Source: Nitrospirales bacterium
Lineage (GTDB): Bacteria; Nitrospirota; Nitrospiria; Nitrospirales; UBA8639
Reading direction: 5' to 3'
DNA length: 64,000 bases
Assembly: GCA_012270585.1 (NCBI GenBank)
Contig: JAAXIB010000088.1
Location: 64,419-128,418 of the forward strand
Shown: positions 1 through 10,760 of the stretch, piece by piece
Layout of the letters: each line of letters starts with the position of its first letter
Numbering within the stretch: position 1 is the first letter of the stretch
Notes under the pieces: generated by a model
What the model was told of the DNA's origin: nothing
What the model saw: the letters and a program-made list of their open reading frames with translations, nothing else
Databases searched by the model: none
Program-made: the position numbers and the translations under genes

Positions 1-1450
1 ACCCGTTGAGGACCACGTCATAGGCTTGTGCGTGAACGTGCAACGGATCGGAATCCAGGTTGGGAAGATCATCCGCGCAAGGCGACGTAAAGGGATGATG
101 AAGCGCCACGTATCGTTGCTCCACCTCATCGTATTCAAACATGGGAAAATCCGCCACCCAGACCGGCTCCCATCTATCATAATCGACCAACTGCAATTCG
201 ACCCCAAGGTATGATCGAAGTCGGCCCAGTACCTCATACGTCACGGCAGGTTGATCCGCGACAAAGAGCAGGAGATCTCCGGGACCGGCGTCCGGGAGCG
301 CCCGTTGCAAGAGGGCGGCGTCAAGGAATTTGGCAATCGCCGACTCAAGCTGCCACCCTTGGACAATCTTGACCCAGGCGAGGCCTTTGGCTCCAAACCC
401 TTTGGCGACTTCAATGAGCCGGTCGATTCGGCTGCGCGCGATGTCCGCGCCGCCCTTGACCGCGAGCCCGGAGACCTGCCCGCCTTTTTCCACCGTCTCC
501 CGGAACACTTTGAACTCGACGTGTTTGGCGACCTCGTTCAGGTCACGAAGCTCCAATCCGAATCGACGATCGGGTTTGTCGGTCCCATACCGCGACATGG
601 CTTCCTGATAGGTCAGGCGTGGGAACGGAGACGGCAACGAAATGCCCGCGGCTTCCTTGCACACGAGTCTCAACAACTCTTCCGTCAGGTTCATGACGTC
701 GTCACGGTCCACAAACGACATCTCAAGGTCGATTTGCGTAAACTCGGGTTGCCGGTCGAGCCGGAGGTCTTCGTCGCGGAAGCATCGAGCGATTTGAAAG
801 TACCGGTCGGCTCCACCGACCATCAGGATCTGTTTGAACAATTGCGGCGATTGCGGCAAGGCAAAGAATGCCCCCTGATTGACGCGACTCGGCACCAGGT
901 AGTCTCTGGCTCCTTCGGGGGTACTTTTCGTGAGGATCGGAGTCTCGATTTCCAAAAACCGCCGTTCATGGAGAAACTGCCTGGTCCGATAAGCCACGTC
1001 ATGACGTAGCGTGAGTAACCGCTGCATGGGAGGCCGGCGTAAATCCAAATACCGATGTTTCAAACGAAGGGCTTCGGTGGCCTGACTGTCGTCTTCGATT
1101 AAAAAAGGCGGAGTATTAGCCCGATTCAACACTTCCAGGCCGTCAACTTGGATTTCGATTTCTCCCGTCGTGATCTGTGGGTTAATCGATTCCTCGGGTC
1201 TGAGCCGCACCGTTCCCGTGGCGGCAATCACAAATTCGTTGCGGAGTTCATTGGCTTGTTCATGAATGGCTTGGTCGCTCTCCACGTCAAACACGAGTTG
1301 CGTTACCCCGAACCGATCACGCACGTCGATAAACAACACGCCCCCGTGATCGCGCCGGCCATGCACCCATCCCATCAACGTGACGGTTTGGCCATCCTGC
1401 TCACGCGTTAATTCTCCACAATGGTGTGTCCGCTTCACTGTGTTGCTCAC
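1..1450 (-). CDS. aspS: Aspartyl-tRNA synthetase, C-terminus cut by window edge
   Basis: This gene encodes a class II aminoacyl-tRNA synthetase that charges tRNA-Asp in the cytoplasm. The visible ~483 residues begin VSNTVKRTHHCGELT, the usual N-terminus of the bacterial family, followed by an OB-fold anticodon-binding domain (GWVHGRRDHGG). The class II motif 2 region (FRDEDLRLDRQPEFTQIDLE) follows, and then part of the bacterial insertion (GAD) domain. About 100 residues are missing beyond base 1. I chose GTG at 1450 because its GTGA overlaps the rluB stop codon by 4 bp, which suggests translational coupling. A second in-frame GTG at 1438 is also possible. Whether it is discriminating or also charges tRNA-Asn cannot be told from this window. 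Confidence 0.95.
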   Translation of the reverse strand, partial: MSNTVKRTHHCGELTREQDGQTVTLMGWVHGRRDHGGVLFIDVRDRFGVTQLVFDVESDQAIHEQANELRNEFVIAATGTVRLRPEESINPQITTGEIEIQVDGLEVLNRANTPPFLIEDDSQATEALRLKHRYLDLRRPPMQRLLTLRHDVAYRTRQFLHERRFLEIETPILTKSTPEGARDYLVPSRVNQGAFFALPQSPQLFKQILMVGGADRYFQIARCFRDEDLRLDRQPEFTQIDLEMSFVDRDDVMNLTEELLRLVCKEAAGISLPSPFPRLTYQEAMSRYGTDKPDRRFGLELRDLNEVAKHVEFKVFRETVEKGGQVSGLAVKGGADIARSRIDRLIEVAKGFGAKGLAWVKIVQGWQLESAIAKFLDAALLQRALPDAGPGDLLLFVADQPAVTYEVLGRLRSYLGVELQLVDYDRWEPVWVADFPMFEYDEVEQRYVALHHPFTSPCADDLPNLDSDPLHVHAQAYDVVLNG

Positions 1451-2397
1451 CCTTCTCGAGTCCTTGTACGACCACGACCTTTCACGACTCGTCCGGACCG
1501 ACGGACATTGCCGGAAGCCGGACGCGCCTTGCGGCCCTTGCTGCTTGAATTTCTCTTTGCCGGCGAATTCGTTTGACGCACGCGCGGCGGCCCAGTATCC
1601 CTATCCGGCTTCGAGCTTTGCAAGTCGGACCGCGAAGCCCTTGCCCTGACCTTCCGGGGCTTGGTCGTTCGATGCGCGATGGCCCGCAGGGCATTGGCTT
1701 CGGCATCGGTGGCAAACCGGCAAGCGCCCACGGGCAAATCTCCCAGGTCAAGTGGGCCGAAACGAATTCTTTTGATGCGCATGACCCGATGGCCCAAGGC
1801 TTCCAGCATGCGCTTGATCTGATGCTTCCTGCCTTCGTGAATCGTGAGTTCCAGCCATGAATTGGCCTTAGCTTTCCCGGATTTTCTGATCGTAGCGGGT
1901 GCCGTCATCCCGTCATCCAAGGCGATACCATCTTGAAGATTTTGGATTTCCTCTTCCGTACACACACCCGAGACTTTTACCAGATAGGTCTTGGGCACGT
2001 GGTACCGGGGATGGACGCACGCTTGCGCCACCGTTCCATTATTCGTCAGAAGCAACAGTCCTTCGGTGTCATAGTCCAGCCGGCCGACCGGAAAGACCCG
2101 CACTTTCACCTTTGCAACCAAATCCGCGATCGTGGGCCGGCCATACGGATCGTTCATCGTCGTCACGTATCCGGGAGGTTTGTGCAAGAGAACAAAGACT
2201 TCGGGCTCGGTCGGTTGCACATGACGACCATCGATCTTCACGTGGTCTTTCGACGGATCGATGCACGTTCCGAGCACGCGCACGATTTTGCCGTTCACCG
2301 TGACGTGACCTTCCCGAATCATGGTTTCGGCCGCGCGTCGTGAAGCCACCCCACTCGCGGCAATGACTTTTTGCAATCGAACCATCATGGATTTCAA
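1447..2397 (-). CDS. rluB: Pseudouridine synthase, RluB/RsuA family
   Basis: The product (316 aa) isomerises a uridine in ribosomal RNA to pseudouridine. It has an N-terminal S4 RNA-binding domain (LQKVIAASGVASRRAAE) followed by the RsuA-type catalytic domain with the catalytic-Asp motif GRLDYDTEGLLLLTNNG and the EGRKHQIKRML segment. The last ~80 residues are a low-complexity, Arg/Lys/Ser-rich tail of the kind seen in RluB. The start is probably TTG at 2397, because a GGAGG lies 9 nt upstream, whereas it is 18 nt from the ATG at 2388. The stop overlaps the aspS start by 4 bp. RluB (23S rRNA) is my preference over RluE/F or RsuA on length and tail, but family membership is surer than the target site. 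Confidence 0.88.
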   Translation of the reverse strand: MKSMMVRLQKVIAASGVASRRAAETMIREGHVTVNGKIVRVLGTCIDPSKDHVKIDGRHVQPTEPEVFVLLHKPPGYVTTMNDPYGRPTIADLVAKVKVRVFPVGRLDYDTEGLLLLTNNGTVAQACVHPRYHVPKTYLVKVSGVCTEEEIQNLQDGIALDDGMTAPATIRKSGKAKANSWLELTIHEGRKHQIKRMLEALGHRVMRIKRIRFGPLDLGDLPVGACRFATDAEANALRAIAHRTTKPRKVRARASRSDLQSSKPDRDTGPPRVRQTNSPAKRNSSSKGRKARPASGNVRRSGRVVKGRGRTRTREG

Positions 2398-2450
2398 AGA
2401 CTTCTACCTCCCCTTCACCCTTTCTTACTCTTCCCTTAGTTCCTTTGCCA

Positions 2451-2473
2451 AGCCCTTCGCTTTGCTCAGGACA
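2451..2473. repeat. Short dispersed repeat, CCCTTCG...CTCAGGAC type
   Basis: This segment sits in the 130 bp between guaA and rluB. It is a shortened form of the element at 26589-26622: both carry AAGCCCTTCG or GTCCTGAGC at their ends on one strand or the other. It is non-coding. Elements of this look are common intergenic repeats in many bacterial genomes, and its function is unknown. Confidence 0.4.
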
Positions 2474-2527
2474 AACATGACAGGCAAATGAGGGGAAAGG
2501 GCCACGACCAAGCCGAATTGGTATCGG

Positions 2528-5642
<3,115 letters not shown>

Positions 5643-5828
5643 TCATGCCCGAGGCATCGTGGGAGACGCCATCAAATTGTCGATGAACAAAAAACGGTGA
5701 GAAAAACCGGGAAACAAGCTTAGCAGGATTTTTCAAAAAAATCGACGACAAATACTCCAACCCCGTCATTGGCTTCCACTATGTTCTCTCGCTGCATTCG
5801 ATGACCGCAACCCTTTAGAATTTCCCCC

Positions 5829-6113
5829 ATGAGTGACGCCATCGCGTTCGATACCCATAAATTCGTCAAACGCTTGACGGCGACAGGCTTTACCGAAGAG
5901 CAGGCCGAAGCCTTGGCGAATGAGCAGGTCAATCTGCTCAACAGCAATCTGGCCACCAAAACCGATACCGAAACCCTGAGACAAGTAACCAAAGCCACTA
6001 TCGAAGGTATCAAGTCCGACCTGCTGAAATTCAAGTCCGATATGGTGAAATGGCTCGTTGGTAGCCTGACTGTCCAAGGCGGGCTGATTGTCGCTCTGGT
6101 CAAGCTGTTATAG
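5829..6113 (+). CDS. Small coiled-coil protein with C-terminal membrane segment (DUF1640-like)
   Basis: This 94-residue protein starts MSDAIAFDTHKFVKRL. It contains the GFTEEQAEALANEQVNLLNS segment typical of DUF1640/CCDC90-type proteins, then an amphipathic helical stretch (about residues 35-72). A hydrophobic C-terminal segment (WLVGSLTVQGGLIVALVKLL) probably anchors it in the membrane. It lies alone on the plus strand, divergent from guaB and convergent with the NHL gene. I see no strong ribosome binding site, so its start rests on protein similarity. Its function in bacteria is not established; mitochondrial relatives are linked to the calcium uniporter, which should not be transferred here. 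Confidence 0.75.
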   Translation: MSDAIAFDTHKFVKRLTATGFTEEQAEALANEQVNLLNSNLATKTDTETLRQVTKATIEGIKSDLLKFKSDMVKWLVGSLTVQGGLIVALVKLL

Positions 6114-6150
6114 AGCACCGCTCTCAACGACACGCCCTACGGTCTCCCCT

Positions 6151-6199
6151 CCCCTCTCACCCTCCCCTCTCCCACGGTGGGGAGAGGGTTCTATAAGGC
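6151..6199. repeat. CCCTCTCC-family palindromic repeat
   Basis: The segment carries a hairpin, CCCTCTCCCacggtGGGGAGAGGG, followed by TTCTATAAGG. Closely related copies lie at 10314-10360 (opposite orientation), 16981-17022 (opposite orientation) and 26637-26682, the last with the same TATAAGG tail. All copies are intergenic, which argues for a REP-like dispersed element rather than a gene-specific terminator. Confidence 0.6.
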
Positions 6200-6237
6200 T
6201 ATTTTCGTATCAATGACGATGTTGGAGTCGGGATATG

Positions 6238-6280
6238 GAAAAAACAAGGCCCCCTGACGGCACGTGCGTCACGGGGGCCT
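6238..6280 (-). terminator. Intrinsic terminator of the NHL gene
   Basis: On the minus strand an AGGCCCCCGTGACG arm and a CGTCAGGGGGCCT arm pair around a short loop, and the hairpin is followed by TGTTTTTTCC. It begins about 30 bases after the stop codon of the NHL gene (6309), as expected for a Rho-independent terminator. Confidence 0.8.
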
Positions 6281-6308
6281 GACCAGTACACGGAATCGAG
6301 TTAGGTTG

Positions 6309-9272
6309 CTATTCTTCTCCGCCTTCGGGAAGGGACGCAACTGTTTCCGCTTCCTCTCGGAGGAACTCTTCGGCGTCATCAGCCGGCATGAAGTGTTGTA
6401 CGCGCATGTTACCGCTATCGACCACGAAGACGTGCCCTCTATGATCGATCGCTAGCCCATAGGGAAAGTTGAATTGCCCTTCGGCGTTCCCGAATCCACC
6501 CCATTGGGTGATGAAATTCCCGTCCCGATCGAATTTTTGAACCCGCTGGTTCCCCGTGTCCGTGACGTAGACATCGCCCGCGCCGTCCACCGTGATCCCC
6601 CAGGGTGAACGGAATTGGCCCGGTTCCTGGGCTTGGGCACTACTCGCGTGGCCCGGACCGATCCCACCGCCCCACTTGGCCACGAGTTGCGGAAGGACGT
6701 TCGTACTGGTATCGAACTTCTGGATCCGATGATTTCCCATGTCCACGACGTACACCATCCCGTCATTCTGATCGACGGCAATGCCACGAGCAAAATAGAA
6801 TTGCCCGTCATTGTTCCCGAAATTGCCCCACTGCATCACGAACTCACCGTCTTCATCGAATTTCTGGACGCGAAAATTGGCACTGTCCACGACGTACAGA
6901 TAGCCGCGCACCCGGTCGACGGCAACGTCCCAGGGCGCATTAAACTGTCCTTCGCCATTCCCACGTCCACCGATTTTTACAAGGTATTGGCCCAGTTTTC
7001 CGTCGAACTTCTGCACGCGATGGTTATTGGTATCACACACGTACACGTCACCTTTTCCATCGCACGCGATGCCCGTGGGATTGTTGAAATTCCCATTGGC
7101 CGTACCGAAGTTCCCCCACAGCAGGATGAAATTTCCATTGCGGTCGAATTTCTGAATACGGGTGTTGCCGTTGTCGATCACGAACAGAGATCCCTGTTGA
7201 TCGATGGCCAACCCATAGAGCGGCGCCATAAATTCACCGCCGTGCAGCAATGAGGCACCGCGACCGGGTTTCCCCCATTTCGCCGTACACACGTACCCTG
7301 AGGTATTCAGCAAAATGTTCGCACTGGCCGGGACCGAAATATTATTGCCGACGTCCTTAAACCAGGCATAGACCGTCTTGGGCCCGTCACCCGGCGATAA
7401 CGTCAGGGGAATCGTCGCCCCGAAACGATTTTCCGGTTCAATCTCGATCCAGCCAGGCAGGGTCGCACCGGGAGTCATGGGATTTTCAGAGATGAAATAT
7501 CCCGCCACCCCGGTATCCACGTCCCTGGCTGAAATGGTCGCCACCACGTCCAACGAATTGGTCATGTACGCCCCGTGATTCAGGACGATATCCGGATTCT
7601 GCGGGGCGGCCACGTCGATCAGGACGGGCATGACTTCCTGTTCTTCCGACAGGGGGCTCTCGGCCTCACTCTCATCAACACTCGTAAGCGCATAGTAATA
7701 GGCCGTATTGTTCGTCAATCCGCTATGGGTATAGGGACTCGTCACTCCTTCGATTCGAGTCGCCGTCTCCTTGGACACGCCGGGAGTGGTGCTGAAATAG
7801 AGGTTGTAGGATACGGCGCCGGGCACCTCCATCCAACTGAGCATCGCCTCCGTATCCCCGGGTTTGCCCACCAACGGTACGGCAAGCGGAGCGCCTTCCG
7901 CCTCTGCGACCTTGTCTGCTTTTTCCCGGCCCCTGGCGAGTTCTTCCTCCGTGGGCGCGAATTTCAAGACCCGATAGTTCCCGCTATCCACCACGTAGAC
8001 GTACCCTTCTTTATCAACCACGATGCCGGAAGGAAAATTCACCTGGGCTTCCGTGAGTCCCCGGTTGCCCCAAGAACACAGATACGTCCCGTTCGAATCG
8101 AACTTCTGGATTCGGTGGTTCCCGCTGTCCACGACGTACACGTTGCCCAAGGCATCGCAAGCCACGCCCCAGGGAGATTTAAATTGTCCGAGCCCATTTC
8201 CTTCTCTTCCCCACTTCGTCAGGAAATTGCCACGGGAATCAAATTTTTGAATGCGATGATTGCCTTCATCGGCCACGTAAATGTGACCGGCAAAATCGAT
8301 CGTCAGGCCTCGCGGATAGAAAAAGGCGCCGTCGAAACTCCCGTCTTTTCCCCATTTGAGCAAGGGGGTGCCGTCCGGCTGGAATTTTTGGATGCGAGCG
8401 TTACTCGTGTCCGACACGTAAAGATTCCCCTGCTGGTCAGTGGCCACCCCCCAGGGCACATCGAACTTTCCGGCCTCGGCGCCTCGCCAGGCAAAGCCAA
8501 ACTTGCCCCAGGCATGCAAAAAGTTCCCGTCAGGATCAAACTTCTGAACGCGGTTGTTGCCGCTGTCCGCCACGTACACGTGTCCTTCGGGAGCGGTCGC
8601 CAACCCTCGCGGATAATAAAACGTGCCCTCTTCCGAATCGGCTTCCCCGCCCCAGCGAGCCAGAAATTTGCCATCCTTATCAAACTGTTGAATGGCATGG
8701 TTATCGGTATCCGCCACGTAGATGTTGCCTTCGCTATCGAGGGCAATACCGGTAGGCGAGCGAAACTCTCCATCATCGACGCCTTCCTCTCCGAACTGCA
8801 TCACGGGCAAATACGGTGAAGGGATCGACATGACTTCTTCCGATTCACGACTTTCTCCATCGGCGGTCACAACCGTGACCACGTAGTGGTAACACAATCC
8901 GTTGGCAAGGTCGTTATGCGTGTAGGGACAGGAAGGGCCTTCGATACAATTCCCTTTTTCCTTGGTCACCCCGATGACAGGATTAAAATCTTCCTGACTC
9001 GCAATCGGACGAGTCAGTTCATTCGGCTTGATGCTGACCCCTTGAGAAGTCTGATAGTAGACGTTGTAGTACATCGCATCGGGCACGGCATCCCAACTCA
9101 GGGTAATAAATCCATTTCCTGCGACGGCCTTGACTCCGGCAGGCGGATCGGGGAGTTTTTCCTGCTCGGCGTCTTCGCCCGCGCCCCAGTCTTCTTCGAG
9201 ACCTTCGACCCTTGAAATCAACTGACCCCACTGCGGAATCAGATCTTGGTCCAACTCAAAAAAATCCTTCAT
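6309..9272 (-). CDS. Large NHL-repeat protein with two six-bladed propellers and fibronectin III domains
   Basis: The protein has about 987 aa. After a short acidic N-terminus comes a fibronectin type III-like domain (about residues 43-150), then six NHL repeats of the form GNIYVADTDNHAIQQFD (about 160-445). A second FN3 domain and an Ig-like module follow (about 470-650). Six more NHL repeats end near residue 970 (GHVFVVDSGNMRVQHF). Each group of six should close one beta-propeller. NHL proteins usually bind proteins or ligands; no catalytic motif is visible. There is no recognisable signal peptide, which is odd for this architecture. ATG 9272 is preferred over the upstream TTG at 9293 because GAGGAG precedes it. 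The preceding ~130 bp are unusually AT-rich. A strong terminator follows. Confidence 0.85.
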   Translation of the reverse strand: MKDFFELDQDLIPQWGQLISRVEGLEEDWGAGEDAEQEKLPDPPAGVKAVAGNGFITLSWDAVPDAMYYNVYYQTSQGVSIKPNELTRPIASQEDFNPVIGVTKEKGNCIEGPSCPYTHNDLANGLCYHYVVTVVTADGESRESEEVMSIPSPYLPVMQFGEEGVDDGEFRSPTGIALDSEGNIYVADTDNHAIQQFDKDGKFLARWGGEADSEEGTFYYPRGLATAPEGHVYVADSGNNRVQKFDPDGNFLHAWGKFGFAWRGAEAGKFDVPWGVATDQQGNLYVSDTSNARIQKFQPDGTPLLKWGKDGSFDGAFFYPRGLTIDFAGHIYVADEGNHRIQKFDSRGNFLTKWGREGNGLGQFKSPWGVACDALGNVYVVDSGNHRIQKFDSNGTYLCSWGNRGLTEAQVNFPSGIVVDKEGYVYVVDSGNYRVLKFAPTEEELARGREKADKVAEAEGAPLAVPLVGKPGDTEAMLSWMEVPGAVSYNLYFSTTPGVSKETATRIEGVTSPYTHSGLTNNTAYYYALTSVDESEAESPLSEEQEVMPVLIDVAAPQNPDIVLNHGAYMTNSLDVVATISARDVDTGVAGYFISENPMTPGATLPGWIEIEPENRFGATIPLTLSPGDGPKTVYAWFKDVGNNISVPASANILLNTSGYVCTAKWGKPGRGASLLHGGEFMAPLYGLAIDQQGSLFVIDNGNTRIQKFDRNGNFILLWGNFGTANGNFNNPTGIACDGKGDVYVCDTNNHRVQKFDGKLGQYLVKIGGRGNGEGQFNAPWDVAVDRVRGYLYVVDSANFRVQKFDEDGEFVMQWGNFGNNDGQFYFARGIAVDQNDGMVYVVDMGNHRIQKFDTSTNVLPQLVAKWGGGIGPGHASSAQAQEPGQFRSPWGITVDGAGDVYVTDTGNQRVQKFDRDGNFITQWGGFGNAEGQFNFPYGLAIDHRGHVFVVDSGNMRVQHFMPADDAEEFLREEAETVASLPEGGEE

Positions 9273-9484
9273 GACACTCCTCGAAATATTCAAGTCATAC
9301 TAAAATTTTTTCTCGCACCCATTTGAATTTACGTAGTTATTTTGATTAAAATAAAAATTTTTCAAATAAAACCAAGCAGTTGAGAAAAAAGTCTAACAGG
9401 CCGTCATTTCCGAAGTCAAGGAACGCACATCAGTTCGTCATCACAATGGTTTCCAAAATCTCGACAGCCATCCCCGGCATTGAT

Positions 9485-10195
9485 TTAATGAAGAAGCTGC
9501 TGCAATTCACCAAGATCGGCGATACAGGGTGTTATTTCACCTTTTTCGGTCCCGTCTCGATCGAGAAGAACTCCTGATAAGCCGGCATTGGCGGCTCCCT
9601 CAAAGTCTTCCTTGGGATCATCCCCCACGTGCATGGCCTCTTCCGGCTCAACCACGTGTTGGGCCAAGGCGTGTCGAAAAATCTGCAAAGCCGGTTTGGC
9701 CGACCCGGCGATGCTGGAAATCGTGATGGAATCAAAAAAGTGCTCCAACCCCAATGCCCGGACAATTTCAAAAAACCTCGTGTCGAAATTGGAGATGACT
9801 CCAAGCTCATAGCCTTGCACGCGCAATTGCTGAAGAACCTCCGACACTTCGGAATAGATTCCCCACGCCTCTGCCCTACTGAAGGCTCCATAGACTTCAT
9901 CGAAGTAGTCATCGAACTCTTCAAACATTCCAACGCGATAAAACACCGCGTGTACGATGTCAAACCACCAGAGTCTTTCGCATTGCTTTAATTTTTCCGG
10001 CTGCTCCACGGCAAAGATTGGCGGGGGAGCTTGACAAAAAGCGTCTTTGAACGCCTGATTCACCTTGGTCACCATATCGACCGAACGGGGTACGCCATAC
10101 TTTTCTGCATACCGAAGATAGACGTCCCCCACGGACCCCTTGACGTGAAACAGGGTCCCGACGGCATCAAAAAATACGACCTTTATGCTCGACAC
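9485..10195 (-). CDS. HAD-superfamily hydrolase (HAD-IA, REG-2-like)
   Basis: This is a probable phosphatase of 236 aa. Motif I is present as FFDAVGTL. The first Asp is the usual nucleophile, but the second acid two residues later (DxD) is replaced by Val, as in REG-2/HDHD3-like members. Motif II is VISNFDTRF, the motif III lysine lies in GSAKPALQIF, and motif IV is HVGDDPKEDFEGA. The cap is of the small helical type, inserted after motif I. The start is GTG at 10195; an overlapping ATG at 10200 is out of frame. No partner gene gives a hint of the substrate: the neighbours are the NHL protein downstream and a small basic protein upstream, separated by a repeat. Confidence 0.85.
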   Translation of the reverse strand: MSSIKVVFFDAVGTLFHVKGSVGDVYLRYAEKYGVPRSVDMVTKVNQAFKDAFCQAPPPIFAVEQPEKLKQCERLWWFDIVHAVFYRVGMFEEFDDYFDEVYGAFSRAEAWGIYSEVSEVLQQLRVQGYELGVISNFDTRFFEIVRALGLEHFFDSITISSIAGSAKPALQIFRHALAQHVVEPEEAMHVGDDPKEDFEGAANAGLSGVLLDRDGTEKGEITPCIADLGELQQLLH

Positions 10196-10313
10196 GGCAT
10201 GTCGGTGAGGCTAGGACAGGACGGGCACGGCCCTGTTTCCAAAGAGGGATCGTGTGGCTACAATCAGATTTTGCATACGTACATTTGTAGTGGCTGCATA
10301 CCGGGTCTTATTT

Positions 10314-10360
10314 TAATAACACCCTCTCCCCACCGAGGGAGAGGGCCGGGGTGAGGGGGC
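10314..10360. repeat. CCCTCTCC-family palindromic repeat
   Basis: The copy reads ACCCTCTCCCC then ACCGAGGGAGAGGG, followed by CCGGGGTGAGGGGG, so it is in the opposite orientation to 6151-6199. It fills the middle of the 263 bp between the HAD gene and the small basic protein gene. I see nothing else in that gap. Confidence 0.6.
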
Positions 10361-10458
10361 ATGGGACATATCTTATTGCGGCCCCATGGCCTTTCTATCG
10401 TTGTAGCCGCTGCATTTCATGCGGCCAGGAGAGGCCGTCAAGAGAAAATTGTAGAGGC

Positions 10459-10569
10459 TTATTTTTTGGTGCCGGCTTTGCGTTGTGCTTGCTCAAGAGC
10501 CTTCATACGTCGTTGATTCTTTCGGTGTTTGCGACGAAGCTCTCGATCTTTTTCTCGTCCTTTGGGCAT
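10459..10569 (-). CDS. 36-residue highly basic protein
   Basis: This short reading frame starts MPKGREKDRELRRKHRKNQR and ends KAGTKK. Over 40% of its residues are Lys or Arg, and it is predicted to be one helix. The ATG at 10569 has an ideal ribosome binding site (GGGGAG, 8 nt spacing), which argues that it is translated from there and not from the upstream in-frame start at 10653. Small basic proteins of this type accompany ribosomes or nucleic acids in several bacterial groups, but I cannot name the family. No operon partner is evident. Confidence 0.6.
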   Translation of the reverse strand: MPKGREKDRELRRKHRKNQRRMKALEQAQRKAGTKK

Positions 10570-10760
10570 CAGAAATTCTCCCCGGTCCTGCTTAGGCGTG
10601 ACCGTCAATAACTCAGTAAAATCCCTAGTAAAATCGTGGGGCAGTTCTATCACATTCGTTCCCGTGAAGACAACCCGGGTAGTGCCTCAGTTTGAAATAA
10701 TAGGGCATTTCTTTTCCGTACGCAATATGGTACACTTTCGCCCATACTGAGGGGACCGAC

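Noticed and set aside
7575-8819. 414-codon plus-strand frame opposite the NHL gene
   Set aside because: It is the antisense shadow of the repetitive NHL coding sequence. Its periodic HVNV/VHDVHV pattern mirrors the NHL repeats, and no family is matched.
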